This document shows, one piece after another, positions 1 to 10,219 of a stretch of DNA of 64,000 nucleotides. The position numbers and the translations under genes were made by a program. The DNA comes from Lycium barbarum. Taxonomy: Eukaryota; Streptophyta; Magnoliopsida; Solanales; Solanaceae. The notes under the pieces were generated by a model. It did no database searches and had not been told where the DNA came from. It was given only the letters and a program-made list of their open reading frames with translations. The DNA lies in contig NC_083337.1 of NCBI RefSeq assembly GCF_019175385.1, positions 164,375,713-164,439,712 on the forward strand, read 5' to 3'. How positions within the stretch are numbered: the stretch's first letter is position 1; each line of letters begins with the position of its first letter.

Positions 1-2882
1 TTATTATATTTGAAACCGATTGGTCTACCATGCTCCATGCACGCTGTAGACTTTGTCCTTCAGGGACATTAAGAGCATTTTGCAGATGAAATATGAAATA
101 GTTGGGTCAGCAAATGCTTCCAGCATTTGACTTGAATTATCTGAGGATCATACTGATGATAATTCACAACATATTTCTTAGCTGCTTATTCTCTCCCCCT
201 TATTTTAGTGACATATGTCCCCATTTTCTTTGGGAAAATCCATCTGTGTGCATCATGGTATATCCATTAATCATGTACCGCACATCAAATGCTAAAAGAT
301 GAAAATATCTAGTTCCTGACCCTGAACCAAATATGAGGGGAGAATTTATCAAAATTTATTGATCTGAAGCATACAAGTGTTGTTGTATGCAATATATCAT
401 ATCTCAGACCAACATCTGAAACTCTGTTCTCATAAGCAATGGTTTAGTTGTATTATGGAGGCATCCAATGCCAAACCAACTTAGATATAAATCAACATTA
501 TCAAGATGATTGTCTTGATTACATATTCTGAAAATTGTGCTTCCAACTCAATTATTTTGAGCAAGCAACTTTGTAAATGTCAAACTGCCAGTTGACAATA
601 AACATACATGTGACTGTCTTAAATAGATGCATCTATTTAAGACATCACATTGCAGGTGAAGGGGCCCACATTCACCTTTTATATTTTTCAGAATTTTGGG
701 GATTCAGTCCCAACATTAGCTGGTGTAATCAACTTATTATGAGAACAAGCAACACAAACAAATTCTTGAAGAATCTTCTAGTTCTTCAATATGTTTTTTA
801 ATACTCAATTAGCACATCAGATTTAAATCAGGACGATCAAAATGGTCTTGTCAACTGATAAAATTATCTGTACCCGTAAACTTCAAGTTTACTATGACGA
901 GTGTTATTTCTTTTAATAAACTTCTGGTTTACTATTGCATAAAATTTTATGTCAAAACTTCTGGTTTATTGTGACATGCGATCTCATCATGCTCGGGTAA
1001 CGCTTTACACACGTGACCCTACCCGTAATAAGTTGGAGATATTCAATCTTCCAATCATCTGTAGTCTCAATATGATGACCATTTTTCTCGCTAGTAAACT
1101 TCAGGTTTACTATAATTTATTTTCCGATTGAAATAATTATGATCTGAGATGAATGGTACTATCATATATAAGCTCTTCGAGAGACATCAATTTGTTCACC
1201 ATAATCATATATTATTTGGACACTGCTAGTGTCATGATACTTGTAAATAAATAATTAGCTCTTCTGGAGCCTTTGATCATTAATTTCTATTACCAAATAT
1301 TTCTTAAATACTTCTGGTACCATTAAAGCAAATTTCGACACTACTGGTGTCACGAAATAAACATTGAATTCTAAACTTCAATATTTCAAACATCTCCTTC
1401 AGGGAGATTCATCATTAACTGAGAATTTTGTATCTAAGCTCAAACACATAATAATCAAATCCTTCATAAAGAAATACATTAATTGTTATTTCCTTCAAGG
1501 AAATCAATAACAACTAACCATAATGTATTAATGTGGTTATAGGAGAAAGCATTCTACTCTTCTTCCTTTTGCCTTAGAAATATGTTTCGACGTACGACAG
1601 GTACATATAGCAATGTCTGACTTTCATACCACTAGAATATAACATCTACATTCCCTGTATTTTATCCCTCCAGGAGATAAGTTGTGGTATTTGTTCATTC
1701 ACTTCGGGGAATGAAACCTGATTATTTAAATGTGCTTGAAATACAACGCTCATCAATAGCTCGTTATTTTGCTCAAACACAAGAAAATATTGCTTCAAAG
1801 TATTTCTCAGATATTTTGGTAATTCTTTCTGCTTTAGGAGTAAAGTTTCAGAGTTTTACTGCTTCGGGAGTAAAGTTTCAAGTTTTACCACTTCGGAAGT
1901 AAAGTTTAAAGGTTGACTAATTCATGAGTAAATTTCTGAATTCTACTACTTCGGGAGTAGATTTCAGAGTTGTTTCAGGAGTAGAATTAAAAACCTTACT
2001 ACTTCAGGAGTAAAATACATAGGCTTACTACTTCTAGAGTAGAATTGAAAGTTTGCTACTCGTGGAGCAAAATTATGAGTTTAGTACTTCGGGAGAAAAG
2101 CATATAATATTCAGAATATTTCTTTTCAATTATTCTACCTCTTCTGGAGATGGATCGTGATATTTTCACAATCAAATGCATGTTTATATTTATAGGCTTT
2201 ACTACATATTATCACATTCACTTCAGGGAATGGATCTATATTTATAACATTTATCAAAAGTTTTAATTCTTCAGGAATAAAACATAATTATCTGAACGCG
2301 CCTTAAGCATATCAAATCGTGATAGCTTATAGCCTCTTTTAAGATATTGCTACTTCAGGAGCAAATCGAGGCATACATATAATGTGGAGAATTTTTCTCT
2401 AACACATCTTCAATCATAAACACAATAAGCCTGTAAAAATATTACCACTTCTGGTGTTCACGGATATAAACTCATTTAATCAATTCATATTTGCGAACTA
2501 ACCTTCCAGTAGAATATTGGCATAAGGCCTTCAGCAACTTTGGTTTCAAGATATTTTGGCAAAAAGAGGCCGAAGTGTTATATTCCATAGTAATATTTAA
2601 AAAAAGAAAGGCCATGTTTCTTACTACGTTGATGGTGAGCTTCTCCCAAAAATCAGTTTAAAATTTTCATAGTTGTTAAAGTCAACAATAATCAACCATC
2701 AAAACAAAGATAGAAAAATACTTGGAACACTGTTACCTGAACTGTTTAGACTAAATAAGTACTGCAAGTCCTTTACTTTATCTCCAGGTGGCAACGACTT
2801 GTACTCAGTGTAATTCCAAGAATTGCACCTTCGAGGCTTTCAAAGTATTTGCTCAAGATGACTGAGGCTCGTGCTGATAACG
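1..2882 (-). mobile_element. Decayed copia-type retrotransposon, internal region (copy 1)
   Basis: This is the non-coding, heavily decayed interior of a Ty1/copia-like element that reads on the minus strand and runs off the left edge of the window. Positions 30-230 align base for base, with scattered changes, to 63770-63975 in copy 3, so both belong to one family. Next to the LTR at 2883 there is a tRNA-primer-site-like string (reverse complement TTATCAGCACGAG). No long ORF survives. From about 850 to 2500 short motifs such as AAACTTCTGGTTTACTAT and ACTTCGGGAGTAAAGTTT recur irregularly. The copia assignment rests on RNase H remnants seen in the sister copies. Confidence 0.7.
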
Positions 2883-3087
2883 TATTATGAAATAAAACTA
2901 TGAAGTAAATACACAGGAGAAATATGTAGAGAGAATATGTAGAGAGATATCAGATTATATTACTTCTGCTCTTTCAACATTGCATCTGTGCATCCTATTT
3001 ATAGGAGCAACAGGACATGGGATATTTTGAGATATTTTGGGATATTTATAACTTAATGGATATCCATTACTTGGGATATTTATAACA
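2883..3087 (-). repeat. 5' LTR of copia copy 1
   Basis: This is a short LTR of about 205 bp. On the minus strand it begins TGTTATAAATATCCC and ends TTTCATAATA next to the primer-binding-like string. It matches the LTRs at 39296-39589 and 58354-58552 in its termini, its length class and the shared phrase CTATTTATAGGAG. The terminal CA has decayed to TA. Confidence 0.65.
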
Positions 3088-3579
3088 ATTTGGTTTTTAT
3101 TGGTCTATGTAACTGATCAATTATTTAAGATGCGTTTCTCTTTAAAAAATAGTCGTTTCTTGTTTCAAAAGAAAAACGGTTGTCCTTTTAAGATAATCCA
3201 GTGGCATCACTAAATCACAATTCCAAAAGTATTTTTTTTCCTTTTTCTTTTTATAGTTTCTGCATTATAACATTCAATTTTTTTGTTTGAAGAATAATTC
3301 AAAATTGAAGTGGGAAATCAAATTTGTTTAGGATTTGATATTTATTTAATTCATATCCAAATAATTTTTTTAGTAAGAATGACATAGAAATATGTTTTTA
3401 AGTTCCTAACTAAACTAGGTTGTGCTCTATTAAATAGGGTTTATGTTGGCTACTCTATTTTCATATACTCCGTACTAGTAGAGAAGTTGTAAAAGATTAC
3501 TCAATTAATATACTCCAAGGACAGTTTTGGTTTTGGTTAAAAAGAAAATATAACTCACACCTGTTCTCCAGCGAATACG
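3088..3579 (+). promoter_or_regulatory. Upstream region of FRIGIDA copy A
   Basis: This AT-rich leader is partly alignable with the 10000-10219 leader of copy C: both have a TTTTTTTAGTAA run followed by a phrase like AACTAAATTAG. At the spot where copy C has TATAAAT (10097), copy A has ATTAAATAG (about 3430), a weaker TATA element. The leader ends AATACG directly before the ATG, as in copy C. No ORF is present. Confidence 0.4.
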
Positions 3580-5973
3580 ATGAATAATTCCGCGGCGGCG
3601 ACGCCGGTTTCGCAGCCACCGTTAGCCACCCAAACAGCACAGAGACAATCGGAATTACAACGATCACATTCCCAGGAATTGTTCCTCGCCAATCTCCGCA
3701 TATTCTCTAACTCCCTCTCCGCTTTCCAACAATGCTTTAGTGATCTACAACTACACATTAATTCCATCCGTACCTCCATCGACTCTTTACTGCTCCCCGC
3801 TCAATCAATTAACACCACTCCTTTACCCGCCCCAGCCCCGGAACCCGAACCCGTATCATCTTGGGAATCCGACCCGTCTGAAGACATCGAAGAAGAAGTC
3901 GAGGGAGAGGAAAGGGATGTGCAAAAAGAAGAACACAACGAGAAAGTGGAAGAAGAAGTGAATTCTCCTCATTCAGAGTTGAAATCGCCTTGTTTGGAGT
4001 TGAAACCGTCTCCTTCGGAGTTGAAACCGCCCGGTTCGGAGTTGATTACGCCTGGTTCGGAGCTGAAATCATCTGGTTCGGAGGAGTTGAAACCGTCTCC
4101 TTCGGAGCTGAAATCGTCTGGTTCGGAGTTGATTACGCCTGGTTCGGAGCTGAACTCGTCTGGTTCGGAGCTGAAATCGTCTCCTTCGGAGTTGAAACCG
4201 TCTCCTTCGGAGTTGATTACGACTGGTTCGGAGCTGAAATCGTCTGGTTCGGAGTTGAAATCGTGTTGGTCGGAGTTGGAAATCTTATGCTTAACGATGG
4301 ACAGTCATGGTCTGCGTAAGTACATGATAACACATATCTCAGATTTTCATGTATTACGTGTACAAGTCCCTAAGGCGTTGAAACTTTCACCTGGACCTGC
4401 AAGTCTTGTATATAAATGTATGGGCAAGTTTTATAACAAAGGGAGCAAGTCGTATGTGAATAACTCACCTTTGATCCAGGAAAGAAAGGCTAAAGTATTG
4501 CTTTTGGAGTGCTTTTTATTGATCGACGATTATAAGGGAGTTGAGATTGAGAAATGGGTGAAGGAAGAGGCAGAGCAAGCAGCATTAGCATGGTTAAAGA
4601 GGATAAATATTGAAAAAGGTATAGTACAGGCTCAAGAAATTGATGCTCGGGGTTTGTTGTTGTTTATCGGGTGTTTCGGGATTCCAGATAAATTTAAAAA
4701 TAAGAATATCAGAAATTTGCTTCAGGTGAGTAACCTTAATTGGATTTCTGATGCGCTTAGGAGATCAAATGTTCTCATGGCGAAGATTCCTGAAATAATA
4801 GATGAAATGTTGGCGAATAATATGGTAGTTAAAGCTGTTCATATTGCCTATAGTGTTGGAATGCAGGACAAATTTAACCCTAAGAAACTTTTGATGGCGT
4901 TTTTAAGAGAGTCTAAAAGTTCATTTGACAAAATGAATGGATCACAAGTTGCTCATCAAGGGAATATTGGAGTAAAAAGGAAGTACATGAATGATCTGAA
5001 ATCGGTCATTAAATGTTTGGGATGTCACAACATTGATCCTGCGAAACTTCTTGGGGGTTGGCAAATTAGTATGAGAATAATGAGCTTGGAGAAAGAAATT
5101 GCTGAATTCAATAAGCAGATAGCTGATCAGAAGATGGCACAAAAAAATGCTGGATTGCATAAGAGAAAAATCGATGAAACTGAGTGGTTGAGCAACAAAG
5201 AAGTGAAACGCTCACATTTTTCAAATCCATGGCCACCCCAACAGCAAAGAGGAGTTGTTAATCATGTCGTTAGCAACAATACCTTGTTAGAAGGTGCTGG
5301 AACTTCTGGTCACAATTATGGTTATTCTATCTCCCCGCCGGTATTGCATGGACCTGTTGCGGGCTCAATACATGAAAATGTTGTTGGTTCATTGGCGGGA
5401 CCCGTGGGAGGTGTGGCCATTGGTGGACCTAGAGCAGGTATATCGCCAAGTCCTCAAGGAGGTTCATATGCTGAAGGTCATGGAGGGAGTCGAGTTGATA
5501 GTACACCCAGGCAAGTAGGAAGTCCTGCTGGTCAATTATATGGATCGTGTGGTAATGCTTATAGGCCTGTGCCATACATGGAAAGCTCTAAGGGGTTGCC
5601 AAACACCGTACCTGGTGATGCTAATAGCCGATCACCATACTTGGGAGGCTCTATGGAGTTGCCGAACACCATACATGGTGATGCTTATAGGCCACCACCA
5701 CAATTGGAAGTCTCTTCGGGGTTGTCAAACACCATAACTGGTAATGCTTATAGGCCTGTGCCATACATGGAAAGCTCTAAAGGGTTGCCAAACCCCATAC
5801 CTGGTGATGCTTGTAGGCCCCCACCACATTTGGAAGGCTCAACGGGGTTGCAAAACATTATACCTCCACCATATCAGTTTGCTGATACTGTTCCAGCAAC
5901 TGAACTAAACCAAAGCAGTGGCTCACAGGCAGTTGATGCTCATCCTACGTACTCCCTGCACCGGCAGAGATAG
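3580..5973 (+). CDS. FRI: FRIGIDA protein, tandem copy A
   Basis: This uninterrupted ORF encodes 797 aa. FRIGIDA is a nuclear scaffold that in Arabidopsis activates transcription of the flowering repressor FLC. Residues about 25-65 look like a coiled coil, 85-125 are acidic, and about 126-236 are a 7-residue repeat array (SELKPSP, SELKSSG and SELITPG types). About 237-500 is the FRIGIDA core, with LKLSPGPASLV, VNNSPLIQERK, KEEAEQAALAWLKR, MDARGLL-like IDARGLLLFIGCFG and IDPAKLLGGWQI, closer to FRI itself than to the FRL paralogues as I remember them. A second coiled stretch lies near 495-525. The tail (about 658-762) holds five 21-residue repeats rich in Y, P and G. Arabidopsis FRI has introns; here the frame stays open throughout. 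The start is the ATG after AATACG, shared with copy C. Its role in this plant is unknown, since FLC wiring differs between families. Confidence 0.9.
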   Translation: MNNSAAATPVSQPPLATQTAQRQSELQRSHSQELFLANLRIFSNSLSAFQQCFSDLQLHINSIRTSIDSLLLPAQSINTTPLPAPAPEPEPVSSWESDPSEDIEEEVEGEERDVQKEEHNEKVEEEVNSPHSELKSPCLELKPSPSELKPPGSELITPGSELKSSGSEELKPSPSELKSSGSELITPGSELNSSGSELKSSPSELKPSPSELITTGSELKSSGSELKSCWSELEILCLTMDSHGLRKYMITHISDFHVLRVQVPKALKLSPGPASLVYKCMGKFYNKGSKSYVNNSPLIQERKAKVLLLECFLLIDDYKGVEIEKWVKEEAEQAALAWLKRINIEKGIVQAQEIDARGLLLFIGCFGIPDKFKNKNIRNLLQVSNLNWISDALRRSNVLMAKIPEIIDEMLANNMVVKAVHIAYSVGMQDKFNPKKLLMAFLRESKSSFDKMNGSQVAHQGNIGVKRKYMNDLKSVIKCLGCHNIDPAKLLGGWQISMRIMSLEKEIAEFNKQIADQKMAQKNAGLHKRKIDETEWLSNKEVKRSHFSNPWPPQQQRGVVNHVVSNNTLLEGAGTSGHNYGYSISPPVLHGPVAGSIHENVVGSLAGPVGGVAIGGPRAGISPSPQGGSYAEGHGGSRVDSTPRQVGSPAGQLYGSCGNAYRPVPYMESSKGLPNTVPGDANSRSPYLGGSMELPNTIHGDAYRPPPQLEVSSGLSNTITGNAYRPVPYMESSKGLPNPIPGDACRPPPHLEGSTGLQNIIPPPYQFADTVPATELNQSSGSQAVDAHPTYSLHRQR
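3976..4287 (+). repeat. 21-bp coding minisatellite in FRIGIDA copy A
   Basis: About 15 tandem units of 21 bp, each encoding seven residues (SEL plus K or I, then S/P/T, S/P, and G or P). One unit carries an extra GAG codon, which keeps the frame. Copy C has only four units at 10579-10653. The array lies between the acidic segment and the FRIGIDA core. Confidence 0.92.
5551..5865 (+). repeat. 63-bp coding minisatellite in FRIGIDA copy A
   Basis: Five tandem 63-bp units encode 21-residue repeats of the form G-(N/D)-A-Y-R-P-x-P-(Y/Q/H)-(M/L)-E-x-S-x-G-L-x-N-x-(I/V)-x. Copies B and C each have about two units. Confidence 0.9.
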
Positions 5974-6173
5974 TTTTGCGTTGGACAGACATTACTTTTT
6001 CCTTTAGTTTCCATTTCTGCAGTATATAAAGCCAGTCTAGAAGTGATTTCCGCTTCAAAGAAATGTTTGTGTTTCATTAGCTACTAAAATCTAGGTTTGG
6101 CCCACTTTGTCTGAACATGTCTAGGATTTTATATTTAGTTTGGCCGATTTGTTGTTATTCTTTTTTCATATAT
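5974..6173 (+). other. 3' flank of FRIGIDA copy A, left of the LINE
   Basis: The sequence after the stop codon aligns with 9660-9800 (copy B) and 12236-12400 (copy C), including TTTAGTTTCCATTTCTG and AATGTTTGTG. It probably holds the 3' UTR. The alignment breaks at about 6163-6174, where the LINE begins, and resumes at about 8680. Confidence 0.75.
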
Positions 6174-8685
6174 TACAACAACAACAAGCCCAGTATAATC
6201 CCACCATGTGGGGTCTGCGGAGGGTAGAGTGTACGCAGACCTAACCCTCACCTTGAAAGGTAGGGCGGCTGTTTTCGAAAGACCCTCGGCTTAAGAGAGG
6301 AGAGGAGAACAAGAGAGGAAAAACAAGACAAAAGGTTAGATAGGATCAAGCATATCGAAAACAATATGAAAGCAAGGAATAACAAAAGTGAGAAAGTCAT
6401 GGTAGAACAGTCCGGAAAGAAAGGAGCATTAACTACTATAGATAACTAAGATAATCAAAGTACAACGGCCCAATAAATATAAGCAGCAATCAAATGCAGA
6501 AATCAAATGACAATAAACAAATGAGCAAAACTACAACTACTATAGTGAAAGGATTAGCCACCTAGCCTTCTATCCTAATCTGAGTCCTCCACAACCTCCT
6601 ATCTAAGGTCATTTCCTCGGTGAGCTGAAACTGTGTCATATCCTGTCTAATCACCTCTCCCCAATACTTCTTCGGCCTCCCTTTGCCTCTCCTGAAACTG
6701 TCCATAGCCAACCTTTCACACCTCCGCACTGGGGCATCTGTGTCTCTCCTCTTCACATGCCCAAACCATCTCAGTCTCGCTTCCCGCATCTTGTCTTCCA
6801 CCGATGCCACTCCCACCTTGTCTCGGATATCTTCATTCCTAATTCTATCCCTCACAGTGTGCCCACACATCCACCGCAGCATTCGCATTTCCGCGACTTT
6901 CATCTTCTGAACGTGAAATTTCTTGACTGGCCAACACTCCGCCTCGTACAATAAGGTCGGTCTAACCACCACTTTGTAGAACTTGCCTTTAAGTTTTGGT
7001 GGCACTTTCTTATCACACAGCACTCCGGAGGCGAGCCTCCATTTCATCCACCCTGCACCAATACGATGTGAAACATCGTCGTCGATATCCCCATCTTCCT
7101 GTATAATAGACCCAAGATACTTGAAACTTCCTTTCTTTTGAATGGCTCGGGTACCAAGCCTCACTTCCTCGTCAGCCTCACGCGGTAGGCCACTGAACTT
7201 GCACTCCAAGTATTCTGTCTTGGTCATACTCAATTTAAATCCTTTAGATTCCAACGTCTGTCTCCAGCCCTCCAGCTTATCGTTAACTCCGTTGCGACTC
7301 TCGTCAATCAGGACTATGTCATCCGCGAACAACATACACCAAGGCACCTCACCTTGTATTTGTCGCGTCAATTCATCCATCACCAGGGCGAATAGAAACG
7401 GGCTAAGAGTCGATCCCTGATGCAACCCCATCATAACAGGGAAGTGCTCCGAGTCTCCTCCTACCATCCTTACCCTGGTCTTAGCTCCATCATACATGTC
7501 CTTTATCGCTCTAATGTACACCACAGGTACACCTTTAGCCTCCAAGCATCTCCATAGGACCTCTCTTGGCACTTTGTCGTAGGACTTTTCTAGGTCAATG
7601 AATACCATGTGCAAGTCCCTCTTCCGCTCCCTATACTGCTCCACCAATCTCCTTATAATATGAATGGCTTTTGTAGTCGAGCGCCCCGGCATGAATCCAA
7701 ACTGGTTCTCTGAAATAGACATACCTCTCCTCACCCTCATTTCTACCACCCTTTCCCACACTTTCATAGTGTGACTTAGCAACTTGATACCTCTATAGTT
7801 GTTGCAGCTTTGAATGTCTTCCTTGTTCTTGTACACGGGAATCATTGTACTCCACCTCCATTCTTCCGGCATCTTCGCTGTCTTGAAAATGACATTAAAC
7901 AACCCAGTCAGCCACTCCAAGCCTACCCTGCCTGCATTCTTCCAAAATTCCCCAGGAATCTCGTCAGGTCCGGTCGCTCTTCCCCTGCGCATCCTATGAA
8001 TAGCTCCCTTAACCTTCTCAACCTTTATACTCCTACAATATCCAAAGTTGCGACGCCTATCCGAGTGCTCCAAGTCTCCCAACACAATGTCTCTGTCCCA
8101 TCCTTCGTTCAAGAGTTCATGAAAGTATGACTACCATCTCTGTCTAATGCGAGATTCCTGTACCAATACTTGGTCATCCTCGTCCTTGATGCACTTCACT
8201 TGATCCAAGTCGCGTGCCTTCCTCTCTCTCGCCTTGGCGAGCTTAAATAGCTTCTTATCCCCACTTGTGTCCTCTAGTTCTGCATAAAGGCGTTCAAAAG
8301 CAGCCGTTTTAGCCGCCGAAACTGCCAACTTCGCCTCCTTTCTCGCCATCTTATACTTTTCCCTGTTTGTCCGCTTCTCTTCATCATCCTTGCTATCTAC
8401 CAACTTCACATATGCCTGCTTCTTTGCTTCTACCTTCCCTTGGACTTCTCCATTCCACCACCAATCCCGAGAACCAAAGCTTGTACCCGTCCACCTCCTT
8501 AGCTTTAGGTCCTACCCATTTAGTCTCTTGGACGCAAGCTATATTAATCCTCCTCTTCTTAAGAATCTTAACTAACTCTATGGACTTTCCCGATAAAGTC
8601 CCAATATTTCAAGACCCTACTCTCAACCTAGAAGCTCCCTCAACCCCTTTAGCCCCCCCAACCCTAGCCCCCGATCCCAACTATT
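6174..8685 (-). mobile_element. RTE-clade LINE, decayed, inserted in the FRIGIDA array
   Basis: This non-LTR retrotransposon lies on the minus strand. Its 3' end (left side) has the RTE-type tail, reading GGTATAATC-like sequence and then TTGTTGTTGT. The reverse transcriptase ORF is described separately. Upstream of it only a stub of the endonuclease remains (8500-8640 encodes GTLSGKSIELVKILKKRRIN and [20 protein letters not shown]), joined directly at about 8465 to the linker sequence [14 protein letters not shown], so most of the endonuclease is deleted. TATTA flanks both ends and is a possible short target duplication. Flanking alignment with copies B and C shows the pre-insertion site. Confidence 0.85.
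6562..8409 (-). pseudogene. RTE reverse transcriptase ORF with an internal stop
   Basis: The reading frame runs from 8409 down to 6562 with an in-frame TAG at 8131-8133; the two parts share the frame. The upstream part ([18 protein letters not shown]) is the linker between endonuclease and polymerase. The downstream part has the RT core: [70 protein letters not shown] and the catalytic FADD in [11 protein letters not shown]. It ends with the RTE C-terminal region ([23 protein letters not shown]). The stop and the missing endonuclease make autonomous activity unlikely. The clade is recognised from protein motifs and the tail. Confidence 0.9.
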
Positions 8686-9206
8686 AAATGACAAATAATC
8701 CTGGAAAGTTGGTTTCGCGTGGAGTTAAATAATTGCGACACGTTGCTATTGAGTCTTTGCCCCCCATAAATGCACTTACCTTATTTTGTGGAACATCATC
8801 TGGTCCTTCTTTTTCTTGTAACTTTGTTCAGTACACACTTTGCTTGTGGTTTGTTATTTTTCCTGTATGATATGTTCTTATAGAGTTATATCTATGTAGC
8901 AAGTCATTTGCCGGTAATTCATGTATGATTATCGGAAACATGTTTGCATAGAAGGGAACCTCATACTCAACATCTTTTCCTTCTCTGCATAGAAGGGAAC
9001 CTCATACTCAACATCTGTTCCTTCTCTAAAGCTTACGGGATGATGGATGGAGAGCTGGATATGTAAGTATTGCTCATTCTCATTCCCTTTTATCTTCTGA
9101 TTTGAGACAGTAAATTATTCGGACCAGCTTGGCAATGTTCCTGTTCAGGATTGAGCTCCTCTGTCTCTTTAATCAGATTTTCTTGTTTGTGGGAGTTTAG
9201 ATAATT
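8686..9206 (+). other. Rest of the FRIGIDA copy A 3' flank
   Basis: The sequence continues the alignment with the copy C flank (12400-12880): ATGACAAATAATCCTGGAAA, then GGATATGTAAGTATT and TCTTGTTTGTGGGAG. A small tandem duplication of CATAGAAGGGAACCTCATAC lies at about 8947-9020. The duplication unit of the array therefore extends at least 700 bp past the stop codon. No ORF of its own. Confidence 0.7.
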
Positions 9207-9716
9207 GTTTGTGGTGGAACTGCAGACCTCCAGTATTGCATGGACCTGTTGCGGGCTCAATACAAGAAAATCTTGTTGGTTCACTGGCAGGACCCGTGGG
9301 AGGTGTGACCATTGGTGGACCTAGAGCAGGTATATCGCCAAGTCTGCAAGGAAGTTCATATGCTGGAGGTCCTCCGAAGGAGTCAAGTTGATAGTGCACC
9401 TGGGCAAATAGGAAGTCATGCTGGTCAATTATATGGATCGCATGGTAATGCTTATAGGCCTGTGCCATACATGGAAAGCTCTAAGGGGTTGCGAAATACC
9501 ATACCTGGTGATGCTAATAGGCCACCACCATACTTGGAAGGCTCTGTGGAGTTGCTGAACACTATACACCCACCATATCAGTTTGCTAATACTGTTCCAG
9601 CAACTGAACTAAACCAAAGCAGTGGCTCGTACTTCGTCCTCCTTGTACCAGCAGAGATAGTTTTGCTTTGGCAAGACATTACTTTTTCCTTTAGTTTCCA
9701 TTTCTGTAGTATATAA
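9207..9716 (+). pseudogene. FRIGIDA tandem copy B, 3'-only fragment
   Basis: This fragment corresponds to the C-terminal quarter of copies A and C. It starts abruptly in the phrase GGTGGAACTGC, lacks the following stretch of about 30 bp, and continues with PPVLHGPVAGSIQENLVGSL. A one-base insertion near 9372 shifts the frame (PPKESS then stop), and the original frame is picked up as QVDSAPGQIGSHAG through two 21-residue repeats to HPPYQFANTVPATELNQSSG. It has no FRIGIDA core and no promoter of its own. It looks like the residue of an unequal exchange within the array. Confidence 0.88.
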
Positions 9717-10219
9717 AGGCTGTCTAGAAGTAATTTTTCAGTCTCAGAAATGTTTGTGTCTTATTAGCTACTAAAAATCTGATTTGGCCCATTTGTTGCT
9801 ATTCGTTCTCAATTATTAGATGACAAATAATCCTGGAAAGTTGTACTTATTTTAGCTTTTGAAAAACAAATTCGGCAACTCTCCAAAAACACTTATTTTC
9901 TCCCAAAAGCTTGGTCAAAAGCCTCGCAATTTTTAAAATAAATATTTTTCGCCTTCCAAAAGCTTGACCAAACAAGCTAGATATTATGCTAAAAATTATA
10001 TTTTCAGGTAAGACAAGGATCTAAATATATTTTTTTTAGTAAAAATAATATAGGAAGATGCCTTTCAATTTCTAACTAAATTAGATTTTGCATTATTATA
10101 AATGAGGCTATTACCAGCTATTGACTGAAGTGATAGAGAACTACTAAATTCCATAAAAAGATAAAAAAGGTAACGCATACACATACTATTAGGAAGTGAG
10201 CCTAGTCAGTGTGAATACG
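9717..10219 (+). promoter_or_regulatory. Copy B 3' flank and promoter of FRIGIDA copy C
   Basis: Positions 9717-9840 match the 3' flanks of copies A and C. From about 10000 the sequence matches the copy A leader. A TATA box (TATAAAT) lies at 10097-10103, about 120 bp before the ATG at 10220. The segment in between (9850-9980) contains an imperfect inverted repeat around AAAAGCTTGACCAAACAAGC, and I see no gene there. Confidence 0.5.

Noticed and set aside
3990..4319. 109-aa ORF with repeating FGVE/FGAE units
   Set aside because: It is the +2 frame of the 21-bp minisatellite inside FRIGIDA copy A. The repeat keeps any frame open.
9312..9716. 134-aa ORF as a separate functional gene
   Set aside because: Its first part is out of frame with FRIGIDA, and it lacks core, promoter and start context. 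It is the copy B fragment.
10196..10219. Upstream extension of FRIGIDA copy C by eight codons
   Set aside because: It begins with GTG. The ATG at 10220 follows the same AATACG leader and N-terminal MNNS as copy A.
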